64,000 nt of DNA from assembly GCF_958979055.1 (NCBI RefSeq), contig NC_084886.1:7268154-7332153 (forward strand), in the 5' to 3' direction. The notes beneath the pieces were generated by a model. The model was not told the DNA's origin and did no database searches. It saw nothing but the letters and a program-made list of their open reading frames with translations. Made by a program: the position numbers and the translations under genes. Shown here one piece after another: positions 46,010-56,455 of the stretch. This DNA comes from Alnus glutinosa. Lineage: Eukaryota > Streptophyta > Magnoliopsida > Fagales > Betulaceae. Each line of letters opens with the position of its first letter. Within the stretch, counting starts at the first letter, position 1.

Positions 46010-48723
46010 ATGGGAAACTCGTGTGCGTGTGCATGTTTCAGTCCCAAGGAGAAGCAGCAGGTGACGTCCTTCGAAAGAGAACCCTCAAAACGCTTACCCA
46101 ACTCTTCGCCTTTCTCCCCCTTCTCCACTACCAAAAGCAAAAGCAAGAAGAAGGGAGATCTTGATCAAGAGTACTACGACGATGCTCTCATTCAACAGCA
46201 GGCCCAGCTTGCCGCGGCTCTCCTCTTCCAGCATCATCAGCAGAGCGGTTCTTTGCCCCTCAACCGCTCCGCTTCTGTAGTCTATCCCTCTCCTGCTCCT
46301 AAAAAGATCCCAAGGAGTTCCAGTTCTGGGCAGCACTCACGCGCCGATCCCACTCTCATTCACCCTCATCACCTTCTTAATAAGGTTTGATATTATATCA
46401 TATTCCCTTGGTTTTTTTTTTTTTTGGAATTATATTCTGTTTATGGCAAATTAAGAATGAGTTTTGGTTGATCTTCTGCTTTCCCTGCGTTCTGATGAAT
46501 AGTGTTTAGGAAGATTAAATTACATCACGTTCCTCATGAATAGTGTTTGGCTGAACATCTCTTCTCGTTAACCATAAAACTGAAGGGGTTTGGTCACACA
46601 TTCATTGAAAATTTCAAATACGATGGCTGGGAAATATCATGGATTCTATGGGTACTGCCCCCTTTTAGATGGTGAAGAGTCGCAACTTATGAGTAAAATA
46701 ACATATACTCAAGTGTTCAACAAAAACACGCTTCCTACTTTTCAACCTGCCGTCAAAAAAGAAAAATCACCCCTGTGCATTAATAAAACAGAATGATGAT
46801 TATATGTCTTGTCATCCAGGAAAGTATATTCTCAATCATTTCTAAACTCATAATGCTGCTCAAATACTCTGCATGTTCAGTAGGAAATGAAAAGAATGAT
46901 GATTATATGTCATGTCATCCAGGAAAGTATTCCACAACTTATTTTGATAATTTTCCTTCCTTAGGATCTAAAGATTGAAGGTCTGGAAACCAATCGTTTT
47001 GTCCTTGTTCACGGAGGTGGCTTTGGTGCCTGGTGTTGGTATAAAACTATGACACTTTTGGAAGAAAGCGGATACAGAGTCGATGCAGTTGACTTAACGG
47101 GCTCTGGAGTTCATTCATTTGATACAAACAGCATTGCCACTCTTGCACAATACGTAAAGCCACTTACTGATATCCTAGAGAAACTAGGAGATGGGGAAAA
47201 GGTTTTTGCTCTCTCTCTCTCTCTCTCTCTAATAGTGCACTATCACTGTTTGTATTTATGTATGCCTATAGGGTGAATATTGTCAATGCCTGAGCTCTGG
47301 TGTTATTTGATAAGTTGGGCTTAGTTTTTTTTTACTTTCAATTACAATTTACAAGGATAAAAATTTCATATGGTTATAATCTTAGACAGCAATGACTAGC
47401 ACAGAAAGGGATGATTCAACAGTAACCATTTTGTGACATATCCTCACTTTCCCACTCTTGATATGCTATTTCATTCTCTATTTGTATATAGATTCCATGC
47501 CCTATTTCCCTCCTTTCTTCATGCTTAAAAACAATTCCAAGCTTCTCACATTTCAATTTGAAATGAATATTTTCTTTTGTTATATATAGACTCTGCTATT
47601 CAGGTGAACAAAATATTCCTATAAATTTCACTTGCCTCTGCAAAATTTAGAAACTTTATAGCATTGTGGTGAAATAATTGAAATTAAATTCAGCATTCAC
47701 ATTGACTGATCCATTATATGTCAATTTTAATATTATTAAAGCTATCACTGTATTCCTATTGCAGTAAAGCTGGAAATATTTCATTTAGAAGAACTAAATT
47801 TTCTTCAAAATACAGGTGATCTTGGTGGGACATGATTTCGGTGGTGCTTGTATTTCATATATAATGGAGTTGTTTCCCTCTAAAATCTCAAAAGCGATTT
47901 TTATAGCTGCAGCAATGTTGAGTAGTGGGCAGAGTACCCTTCATGTGTTTTCCCAACAGGTTGTCCGGCACTCAATATCTTAGGCTCATAAAATTATGCA
48001 TCTTTAGTTCATTAATAACTGTAACAAGGGAAACCCTTAATCTGCTTTCTTCTTTCATTCCTTAATTCTTTTAGTTTGATATGCTTAAACCCATTAGTCT
48101 GTTACAGACGGGCTCAAATGATCTGATGCAACAAGCTCAAACATTTTTGTATGCAAACGGGAAAGATCAGCCTCCAACTGCTATTGATCTTGACAAAGCA
48201 TTGGTGAAAGACTTATTGTTCAATCAAAGTCCTTCTAAGGTACGTCTATAACATTGTTATTGTTGAATCATCAATTATCATAAAAGCTTAAATTGATAAG
48301 TTATGATGAATCACTTATCCCAAAACCTTAAGTTAATAGGAAATAGTTGATTTAATCATTTAATTAATATTCTAACGATCATAACTGCTGGAATCAGACT
48401 GGGTCTATTTTGAAAGTGTCATTCTCCATGTCTAGGATGTTTCATTGGCATTAGTTTCAATGAGGCCAATTCCTTTTGCACCGGTTATGGAGAAGCTCTC
48501 ACTTTCTGAAGTAAACTTTGGCTCTGTTCGGAGATTTTATATAATTACTCAAGAAGATTGTGCCATACCCGTTTCTCTACAGGAGAAGATGGTACGCACA
48601 AATCCCCCAGAAGAGGTGTTTTGGCTAAAAGGTTCTGATCATGCACCTTTCTTCTCGAGGCCTCAGTCACTGCACAAAATACTAGTAGAGATATCACAAA
48701 TTCCACCAAGCATGTCTGAATAG
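46010..48723 (+). CDS. MES11-type methylesterase-like alpha/beta hydrolase
   Basis: Five exons: 46010-46384, 46965-47201, 47816-47959, 48108-48239, 48436-48723. They sum to 1176 nt, 391 residues. The first exon encodes a long basic, Ser-rich extension (about 125 residues) and the rest an alpha/beta-hydrolase core: HGGGFGAW at 141, the elbow GHDFGG with Asp211, Asp337 (TQED) and His365 (GSDHAPFFS). In active MES esterases the elbow residue is Ser (GHSxGG); here it is Asp, as I recall for the MES11-15 branch, so ordinary Ser-type ester cleavage is doubtful. The family is often labelled chloroplastic because of the extension, but the start MGNSCACAC looks like a myristoylation plus palmitoylation signal. 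From memory, Arabidopsis MES13 (At1g26360) and MES15 (At1g69240) are the syntenic relatives. Confidence 0.92.
46791..46930 (+). repeat. 37-bp direct repeat in methylesterase intron 1
   Basis: Two copies (46791-46827 and 46894-46930) start GAATGATGATTATATGTC and end CCAGGAAAGTAT, with one mismatch, separated by 66 nt. The second copy is close to the intron acceptor. Confidence 0.85.
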
Positions 48724-48788
48724 GATTGCACCAGAGCCTGGCGTGATAAATATCTGGCACGTTGTGGCAAGCATATGGTAAGCGATAA

Positions 48789-48940
48789 ATGATATTTTGC
48801 TACCCAAATACACAATTATTGATTTTTTTTTTTAAAAAAAAAAACACAAAATCAGACCTTAATCCATTTACATGATTTTGTGATTTTTTGTTTAATTAAA
48901 AAAAAATTAATAATTGTGTCATAAAGTCGCAACATATCAT
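48789..48940. mobile_element. Palindromic MITE-like unit
   Basis: The left arm ATGATATTTTGCTAC..ACACAATTATTGATTT is answered by AAATTAATAATTGTGT..GCAACATATCAT. Arms are about 43 bp, with some mismatches. No clear target duplication. It may lie in the 3' UTR of the methylesterase gene. Confidence 0.55.
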
Positions 48941-50165
48941 ATCTCTATAATAAGCATCATTGTGCATGTCTTGTCAAAGACTTGGAGTTGAGCAACCACA
49001 ATATATCGGTGATCATGTGCATGCATATGCCGTTGCTCCCTTATTGTAGGCTTGTAGCTATCATGTATATGGTGTACCTCTGGCATCTTCCAATCTGTAT
49101 AGGATGTTTACATTTATTTTATAACCTTGATAGTACCAATGAGCATCTATCAATCGTATTTCACTTCTGTTTAAGTGTCCGTTTGGTTTAACAGTTTTAA
49201 AGCGTGACAATTAAACATTTGGTAAAACGACAATTTGACATTTAAAATCGTGCGTTTTTAAAAATATATTCTAATTCTTGCGGTTTGAAAATGAGGATTT
49301 TTCCACCTTTTCTAAACACTTTTCGCAATCTTATTTAAAAACACACTTTTGACCCGCAAAATCACGGGCCGATCTGAAGGCACTCTAAGTAAGCAAATAC
49401 TAGTATTAAAAGGACAATGAGGTAAATTTGGTGATAGTATTATTTGTATTTTTCATCCTAAATTTGAATATGGCTAAATGTTATAGGAAACATGGTACTT
49501 ATGAAGATATGGTAACTTGCTCTAATCAAATGAGAGTAGAACTGCACCCTGTTTTGTACCCATTTGCTCATCCATGGCATACCAAATGGATGTCTACGAA
49601 TTGCTGGGGACACGTTCTCTGAAGAAAGCCTTGTTGGCTGTAAAGAAGCACGAGAGGTGTTTGTGGAAATGTTTCCTTCACTGCTATATATCAAATGGTA
49701 CAACTTTGTATACAAAATAAGGAAGAAACTCACCGGAAAACCACCAATTTCTCTTTGTATAAATACAAGTAAAATTCGCGTATTGCACTCATTATTATTA
49801 TTATTATTTTAAGGATATATGCTAATATGGTAAAAAATGTACACGTGACAACGTTTGATAGGTCATCCGTTGTTTTTTTAATAAATGGCAAACGAGCCCG
49901 ATGACAGATGACAAAATGACTAATTTTATAAACTGACAAAACTCAGATAACAATTTTATTATTTTTTTAAACTCAAAAAAAGTGTTTTAATAAACATGGA
50001 ATCAGATTCACCATTTTTTAATTTAGATGTGCTTAATGTCATTCTTCTATATATTTTTTTGTCCATTTTATATATATATTATTGAATATGTAAGACCCAT
50101 ATGTGAATTTCACATATTAAATGATAAGCTTTACACATCTTTTATATATTTAGGAGAATGAAAAC

Positions 50166-50382
50166 AATCATTTCTTTAATTTAACTATTTTTTAAAACTT
50201 GAAAGCCGATGATAACTTAATTTGTTCCAAGTTCCAAATGCACCAAAAGAGAGAGAGGAAAAGAAAAAAAAGACCAATTAATAAAAGTTAAAAAAGAGAA
50301 AAGAGTAAAGGTAGGAAGTTGGAACAAAGTTATCATCGGCTTCCAAGTTTTAAAAAATAGTTAAATTAAAAGAGAAATGATT
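50166..50382. repeat. Long inverted repeat (hairpin), about 70-bp arms
   Basis: The arm 50166-50235 (AATCATTTCTTTAATTTAAC..GATGATAACTTAATTTGTTCC) is nearly the complement of 50314-50382 (GGAACAAAGTTATCATCGGC..GAAATGATT). The loop is about 78 nt and purine-rich. A related single copy (GGAGAATGAAAACAAT..AAAAGAGTAAAGGTAGGAAG) lies at 50631-50712. Confidence 0.8.
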
Positions 50383-50969
50383 TCCATTTTTTTTATGAAA
50401 AAAATCTATTATTGAATATGTAATATCTAAGTAATTCTATATGTACATTAAATATCTATTAATTATTCATAAAAAAAAAATAAAGTAGTTTTTAAAATCA
50501 CTATTTAATCAAAATCATCATTTGATTAATCACATACCAAATGATAGTTTTAAAAGTCACTTTATTTTTAAATGGACACTTAATGTACACGTAAAATTAC
50601 TTTAAATTTATACTTCTTTTATCTCTCTAGGAGAATGAAAACAATAATTTATCTTTTTTTTTTTTTAAAAAAAAGGCCAAATAAAAGGTCAAAAAGAGTA
50701 AAGGTAGGAAGTGAATCGGATGAAGGGAGCATGCATGTGGACATATGAGTTCATTTTCCGCCATATGATCCACCCGCTTTTTATTTACTATCTTCACGCC
50801 TTTTTCCCTCATTCCAAATATCGTGCGGTCTATAAGTTACGAAATGAAAAAATGGAAAATAATCTGGTAAAAGTAAGTATACACGTGGAAAGTTCAAATT
50901 CAACGAATCTGATTCACCACTGGTCCACCGTCCACCTCCACCGCTACAATAAATATCTCACGCTTTTCA

Positions 50970-52489
50970 CTTTGTCGCTCTCTCTTCAGCTTCGGAGCTT
51001 CTCTTTAGATCTGATCCGAGCAACAAGGTAAACCTGCCAAAACCTAACGCTGGATCTCTTTTCCCTTTCACTCACATTCTAGGGTTTCAATCACGACGCT
51101 GTGCCGTCATTTCCTGCTTCTTCTTACTGTTTTGAATCTCGTTGATTTGATGCTGTTTATCTTTTTTCTTCTTTTTTGCTTCTTTTGGATGAAAATTGTG
51201 ATATTTTCTCGAAGCTATTTTAGTGGTATTGCTGACAATGATTGATATAGTGACGTGTGTTTTCTTTTTCTTTCTTTTCAGATCTAGTTTTTGCTTTGCT
51301 TTTTTTGTTTTTTTGTTTTTTTTTTGCGTACAGTGGAAGTGGTTGATTTAGACACTTCTCCTGATTTGATTTGATTGGTATCGTTTTAGGGTTTCTACGG
51401 AATCGAACTGATTGTGGATCTGAGTTTCTTACGGTATTTAGAACATTTTTGTACTTGTTTACTAAACCAGAAGCCTACGCATGTATTGAATTGCTTGTTA
51501 GGTTTTCTAAAACTTACAAAATTAATATACTTTGGTGGAAATAATTGCAATTTGTATAGTGTAGCTTACTGGCCTTTATTTATTCTAATTACGACAGAAT
51601 AAAATGAAGGGTTGGGAAGGAATCCTAGAATTTTCTGTCAATTTCAGTGGTGAAAAACTTCACTGCCTTCTATTATAAATAATATGAGAGACAGAGTTAC
51701 ATCTCGAAGAAATTTTAAGGACTCGATGCAGGCATGAAGATGGTGCAGCAACTGAAATATTCACTATGTTCTTGAGCTACATTGATTTTCTGTTTCTTGG
51801 CTTGCTTTTGTTTTGGAAAATCTGGTAGAAGGCCTTTGTTCCTGTTGTTTGCAGCTAGCCTGCTGGTTTTCTGTTTCTATTGTTTTGTTTTGTTTGGTCG
51901 AGTAAAAGTTCTCATTCATCTAAAAAGGAAGAAAATTATTATATATCTTCAGTTTTACTTATCAAAAAAAAAAAAAAAAGGAAGAAAATGAAGAAAATAA
52001 GCAGTGGTGGGAAGTGGAATAACTTGCAGAAAACATGATTGGTTTCGAGCTAATGATCTGGGCAAGAATTTTTTTTTGGATCTCACACTTCTGTGTTGAA
52101 CCATGAACTTCATATCCTCCCATTAGGCAGAAGCCTATACATTTTGGATGATGCCCAATGTAAGGCATCAAAGTGTAGAAATAGAGGCAGTGACACGTTG
52201 AAGTTTGAGATGTTTAAGGTTTCACCTTAATATTATTACTTGATGTTAAGTATTCTATGTTTTGCAAAATTTACTCACTTCTGTATGATAGAGCATATAT
52301 GTTGTGTACTAGTTAAAGAGGTTGAGGTGAATTTTGATAAAGTGTTCAAGCTTTCTGGATGGCGTATGCATGAAATGGCATGATTTATGTTATTTTCTTT
52401 ACATTTTGTTCTGGATTTCAATTTTTTTTTTCTTTTTTATTTGCTTGGATGTCAGGTTTTTGAGTTCTTTTTATAAGATCTGGGAGAGC
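50970..52489 (+). other. SPIRAL1 leader exon and leader intron
   Basis: A 5' UTR exon about 50975-51027 ends at CAACAAG|GTAAAC; the next exon begins at 52456 after ATGTCAG. The leader intron is about 1.4 kb, typical of highly expressed plant genes, where such introns often raise expression. It holds the short L1 tail at 51922-51988. Confidence 0.65.
51922..51988 (+). mobile_element. Short L1 tail with 15-bp target duplication, SPIRAL1 leader intron
   Basis: AAAAAGGAAGAAAAT occurs at 51922-51936 and 51974-51988. The insert is TATTATATATCTTCAG, then TTTTACTTATC and an A-run. The TACTTATC-A end is the same as in the RID1 intron insertions. Confidence 0.7.
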
Positions 52490-54027
52490 ATGGGCCGAGG
52501 AGTTAGCAGCGGTGGAGGACAGAGTTCATTGGGCTATCTGTTTGGGAGTGGAGAGGCTCCTAAACCAGCTGCAACTAATGCTGAAACTGCTCCAAGTGAA
52601 GTGCAGGCTGTGAATAATGCACCTGCCTCCAAACCTGCTACTGCTTCTCCACCAGTTCCAGTAGATGTTGCCAAGCAGGTTCCTGCTGGTATCAACAGTA
52701 CTTCTTCAAATAACTATATGCGGGCAGATGGTCAAAACACTGGGAACTTCATCACGGTATGGCTATACTATGGTATCTTTTGCTGTTTTTCCAATGCAAC
52801 TGGCGCAGGGACTTTTGTAGTCCAAAACTTTGTGTAGCATTGAAAGAAAATAGAAGTTAATCTCGATAGAGTCATACTGAAAGAGAAGCAGCAGAAACCT
52901 TGATTCTATAAAAATACAAATACATATTGTGTTTCTTAACCATGATGGTAATAGAGAAGGTAGAAGTTGAGTACCTATGATTCCCGGGACCATCTCAATT
53001 TTTGTTGTTATTGGTTTGAGGAGGCTGAATGCTAGACATAGATCAATTCTGTTTGAGTTCTCAGGATATGCACTAAAAGTGTTCTATCCCATCCTCATCT
53101 CTCTCCCTTCCTCCCTCCCTTGGGCTTGTAAATGTTGTCTATCAATGTAAATAGGAAGAATGGAAAGAAACCAGATATTTCTTGTGTTTGGCAAGTTGGC
53201 AACACACCCTCTCTTTATTTTCACTTTTTCTAAAAAAAATTAACCTCTTTTCAAAACTATTATCAAACAACTTTTTTCTCCACTTTTCTCTCACAAAAAA
53301 TTCAGTTCTCATTTCCTCACATCATTCACTTCTTATTACTATTCAAACAAAAAACTCATAACAAAACTCTTTACCAAACAACCCCTTCATTTTCTTAGAT
53401 ATTTTTCAGCTTGTGTCATAATGCATTGTTACTCGTGTTTACGTAATGGAGGGTAAATATTAATTTGCAGCACGAGTGAGCACTGAGTACCCATGAAAAC
53501 ATTGATGGGCAAGGTGTGTTAGATAAAGATTTAGATAGAACTTCGTCTTTTTAATTTGCTATGATTTTATTTGAGGTTCCAGATTATGTTTTCTTTTACA
53601 AAGTATTGAACATCATCTATCATGGTGTTAAAAGTTTGAAAGAGTAGGTAGGGCTTACCATTTGTATGAAGTGTTCGGGGAGATTATGGAGTTGAAAGGC
53701 ATTGCATATGTGGTAACTGAATATTATCTAATATATGTGGGTGTCAATGGTTGGTAACTGAATACTATTAATGGTAGGCAGGCTAATTTCATTATCACTG
53801 ATTGTGAACATCCTAAAATGATGCTGATTTAATTGTTTGTCTACAACATACTAGTATGTTTCATTGTGATTGAAAATTATTAGCCAAGTAAAAATTAAAT
53901 ATAAATTAATTGATCATTTTCTTCCTCGGTGCAGGATCGACCCTCTACTAAGGTTCATGCTGCCCCAGGCGGTGGATCTTCTTTGGGTTACCTCTTTGGT
54001 GGTGGGCCTGGTGGTAGTGGTAACTGA
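52490..54027 (+). CDS. SPR1: SPIRAL1 family microtubule protein
   Basis: Two coding exons, 52490-52756 and 53935-54027, 360 nt, 119 residues. The protein begins MGRGVSSGGGQSSLGYLFGS and ends with the matching GGGSSLGYLFGGG block: the twin terminal repeats that define SPIRAL1, a plant-specific plus-end microtubule protein controlling cell-expansion direction. The middle is Ala/Pro-rich and disordered-looking, with NNYMRADGQNTGNFIT before the intron. Length matches Arabidopsis SPR1 (about 119). From memory At2g03680 is SPR1, with SP1L1 (At1g26355) and SP1L2 (At1g69230) at the two other related segments. The start codon follows a spliced leader, and upstream frame codons (from 52334) are intronic. 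Confidence 0.94.
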
Positions 54028-54960
54028 TATATGGCATCCTATGGGGCCAGATGGAATTAATGTTTGTTGATTTTTGTGGAACCTGTGCTTCAGATGAGGC
54101 AATGGAAACTTGCTGGATCATGTGATGTAATATATTGGTTTTGTGGTTGTTGTTTGGATAATTCAATCAAGAGCTGTTTCAAATGCACCAAGTTACATTA
54201 TACTGCATAATAGTTTCTTACCATGTGTTTTAAGGAGAATTTTATGTTTGACTGGATGATTTTTGTTCATTGCAACCTGGTCTGCTTCCTCTCTTTAACA
54301 GTGTTATTAGCTGTCGACTTTTTTTCTTCTTCATTTCAGGGTTTCCATCAGGCTTGAATCCGCTTGATAGTGGTGAAAGTTTGTTGGTTTACTTGGGTTA
54401 GATCGAGCTCGGCCTGGGGACAGCAGGGTTGTGGGCTGAGCTTTATTAGCATTACATCTTTGCTACTCTAGGCTTTTGAATTGGCACGTAGCCAGTCCAG
54501 ATGCGCTAGAGCTTTGAAGAGGGGGGTCCTTTGGGATTGAAACTTTGCAGTTTCAAGACGTAAGATTTGAAAAAAATATCCATTTCAAAATGTAATTTTA
54601 AAATCCCAGTTAGCATTTAGTAAAAGACTAACATGATTGCAGTTTTAAGACGCACTATTTGAAAAAAAATATTGTTTTCAAAAACATTATTTTAGTAAAA
54701 GAGTAAAGCTACTATTTATAAGAAAAATATTGTTAAACAATTTTCGTACAATTTTAATAATTTGTTTTTAAAAAATAAATTATTGGATATGTAGGAAAAC
54801 ATATTCAATGGTTGATCTGAAAAAAAATTAAATAAGAGTTATGTTAAGAGTTGTATAACAATCACTTATTTTATAATGACTAATGTGACTGTTTTAAATG
54901 GCTTTATTTTTGTTTTTATTTTGTAAGTAGTTGATAAGAAAAGTCATTTAAAACACGCTA
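54028..54960. other. SPIRAL1 3' UTR and intergenic region
   Basis: The 3' UTR probably ends near 54200. The rest is AT-rich without a gene; 54850-55000 contains an imperfect inverted repeat (CTGTTTTAAATGGC against GTCATTTAAAACACG). Confidence 0.4.
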
Positions 54961-55158
54961 CGTCAGTCAGTGTGAAATAAATAGGTGTGAAGAGTAACAT
55001 TACTTTTATTTAAAAAGAAACAAATGATTGAAACATTTTTTATCAACTCCTACGTCAGTCAGTGTGAAGTCAGTGTGAAATAAATAGGTGTGAAGAGTAA
55101 TATTACTCTTATTTTATTTAAAAAGAAACAAATGATTGAAACATTTTTTATCAACTCC
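54961..55158. repeat. Tandem duplication of about 92-106 bp
   Basis: Copy 1 (54961-55052) and copy 2 (55053-55158) share CGTCAGTCAGTGTGAA, AATAGGTGTGAAGAGTAA and ATTGAAACATTTTTTATC. Copy 2 carries an extra GTCAGTGTGAA and a few added bases. Confidence 0.85.
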
Positions 55159-55708
55159 CATAGCTATATGATTACTTTTGTGTAATATCACACATTCACA
55201 CTATTTAACTACCACAAAGCTTATTACTAGAAGCAATGCTGCGCAACCCTCTCAACCATGAGAAACAATAAGAAATGGGAGAGGTGAGAGAGGCAAAGAA
55301 AGGTTGAGTGAGGAGAATGGTAGGTAATCTTTAGAGAGGGGCTTACACCCTAAAGCTAAGTGTGCGGGCACGTGCACATGTTTATCTATGTGTGTGTTAC
55401 TATCGATTGGACCAGTATTGAATGAGTTCACAACAACTATTATCGATTCACAAACTGATGATGTCCCTTTTTTATTATTTCAACTGATGCAAATTTCTCA
55501 TTGTGAAAAACCGATCTTACTTAATATTTGGTTTGGACGGTTGGGCCAATCGATGTATATAAATGTTTAAGTAATACTTAACGTAAAGACATAAACCCTT
55601 GCGGGCTAATGATTATTTCTATAGTATTCTATGCCAAAATGAACACTTGCTTATTGTGGTCGCGCACTATGAAGCGTGAAAAGACTTTTATCCTTAGGTA
55701 TCTTTGAG
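55159..55708. other. Intergenic, nothing recognised
   Basis: AT-rich intergenic DNA with no supported gene. Confidence 0.45.
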
Positions 55709-55885
55709 TAATTATTTTTTTACATCACATTGGTGTAAATTAATTCTACACCAATGCATATAGGGTGTAAGACCCATGCATGTGGGTCCCATAAATGTAG
55801 GTTTCACATGCATGTGTCCTACACCCAATATGTCTTGGCATAAACTTGATATAAATCAAAGTGATGTAAAAATAACACCTCCCCA
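55709..55885. mobile_element. MITE with 9-10 bp target duplication
   Basis: Ends TTATTTTTTTACATCAC and GTGATGTAAAAATAA form inverted repeats, and the inside is palindromic around CATGCATGTG. TATCTTTGAG flanks it at 55699-55708 and 55886-55895, suggesting a Mutator-like MITE. Confidence 0.7.
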
Positions 55886-55972
55886 TATCTTTGAGCCGTG
55901 AAGAGGGCATTCCTCAGTATGTTACATCAGCAATTTCAACAATGTGGAGTTCAACGTCTTCAGCATCCGTCT

Positions 55973-56118
55973 AAGTGACACAAAAATTGTCTCCAAGAGA
56001 TAGTTCAATTGGCTGGGATCACGTCTTATGAAGCGGAAGTCATTAATTCAAATCTTTCCTCCCCTCTCTTGTGTTGACACGTAAAAAAAAAAAAAAAAAA
56101 AAGTGACATAGAAATTGT
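55973..56118 (+). mobile_element. tRNA-derived SINE with 18-bp target duplication
   Basis: AAGTGACACAAAAATTGT (55973-55990) and AAGTGACATAGAAATTGT (56101-56118) differ at two places. The body (55991-56100) holds a box A-like TAGTTCAATTGGC and a box B-like AATTCAAATCT about 45 nt apart, a pyrimidine-rich stretch and a tail of about 20 A. This is the layout of a plant SINE. Confidence 0.75.
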
Positions 56119-56455
56119 TGTGGCAGCTGATTTACCTGTTAATGGACACTTGGAATGAAAATGTCGATCTATTTAAAAATGGTGCATTTGCATGACTTCC
56201 GCATAAAATTACACTGTTTTGTTATACATCTTGTCAGGATCTGTCTCACTCATCAAAGACGCACAATGTTCATTGCTTGATGTGATTTTCTACAACTTTT
56301 TGTGTCTACAAGTTCTCAAGTACTACAACAACAAAACTTAAAAAATCCAGCATGGTGTCTGTTATGTGTAGCCACTGCTGCTCGGAACTGCCCTTTGCTC
56401 CGGTAACATTCCCCCACTTCAAATTCTCGTTCCGCCTCTGTGCTCAGGTAACATT

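Larger units (their letters stand above)
48724..50960. other. Intergenic, several small MITE-like units
   Basis: Between the methylesterase and SPIRAL1. It holds a palindromic unit at 48789-48940, a long-armed hairpin at 50166-50382 with a related piece near 50623-50720, and a possible GTGTCCGTTTGG-type MITE near 49178-49387. No gene seen. Confidence 0.5.
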
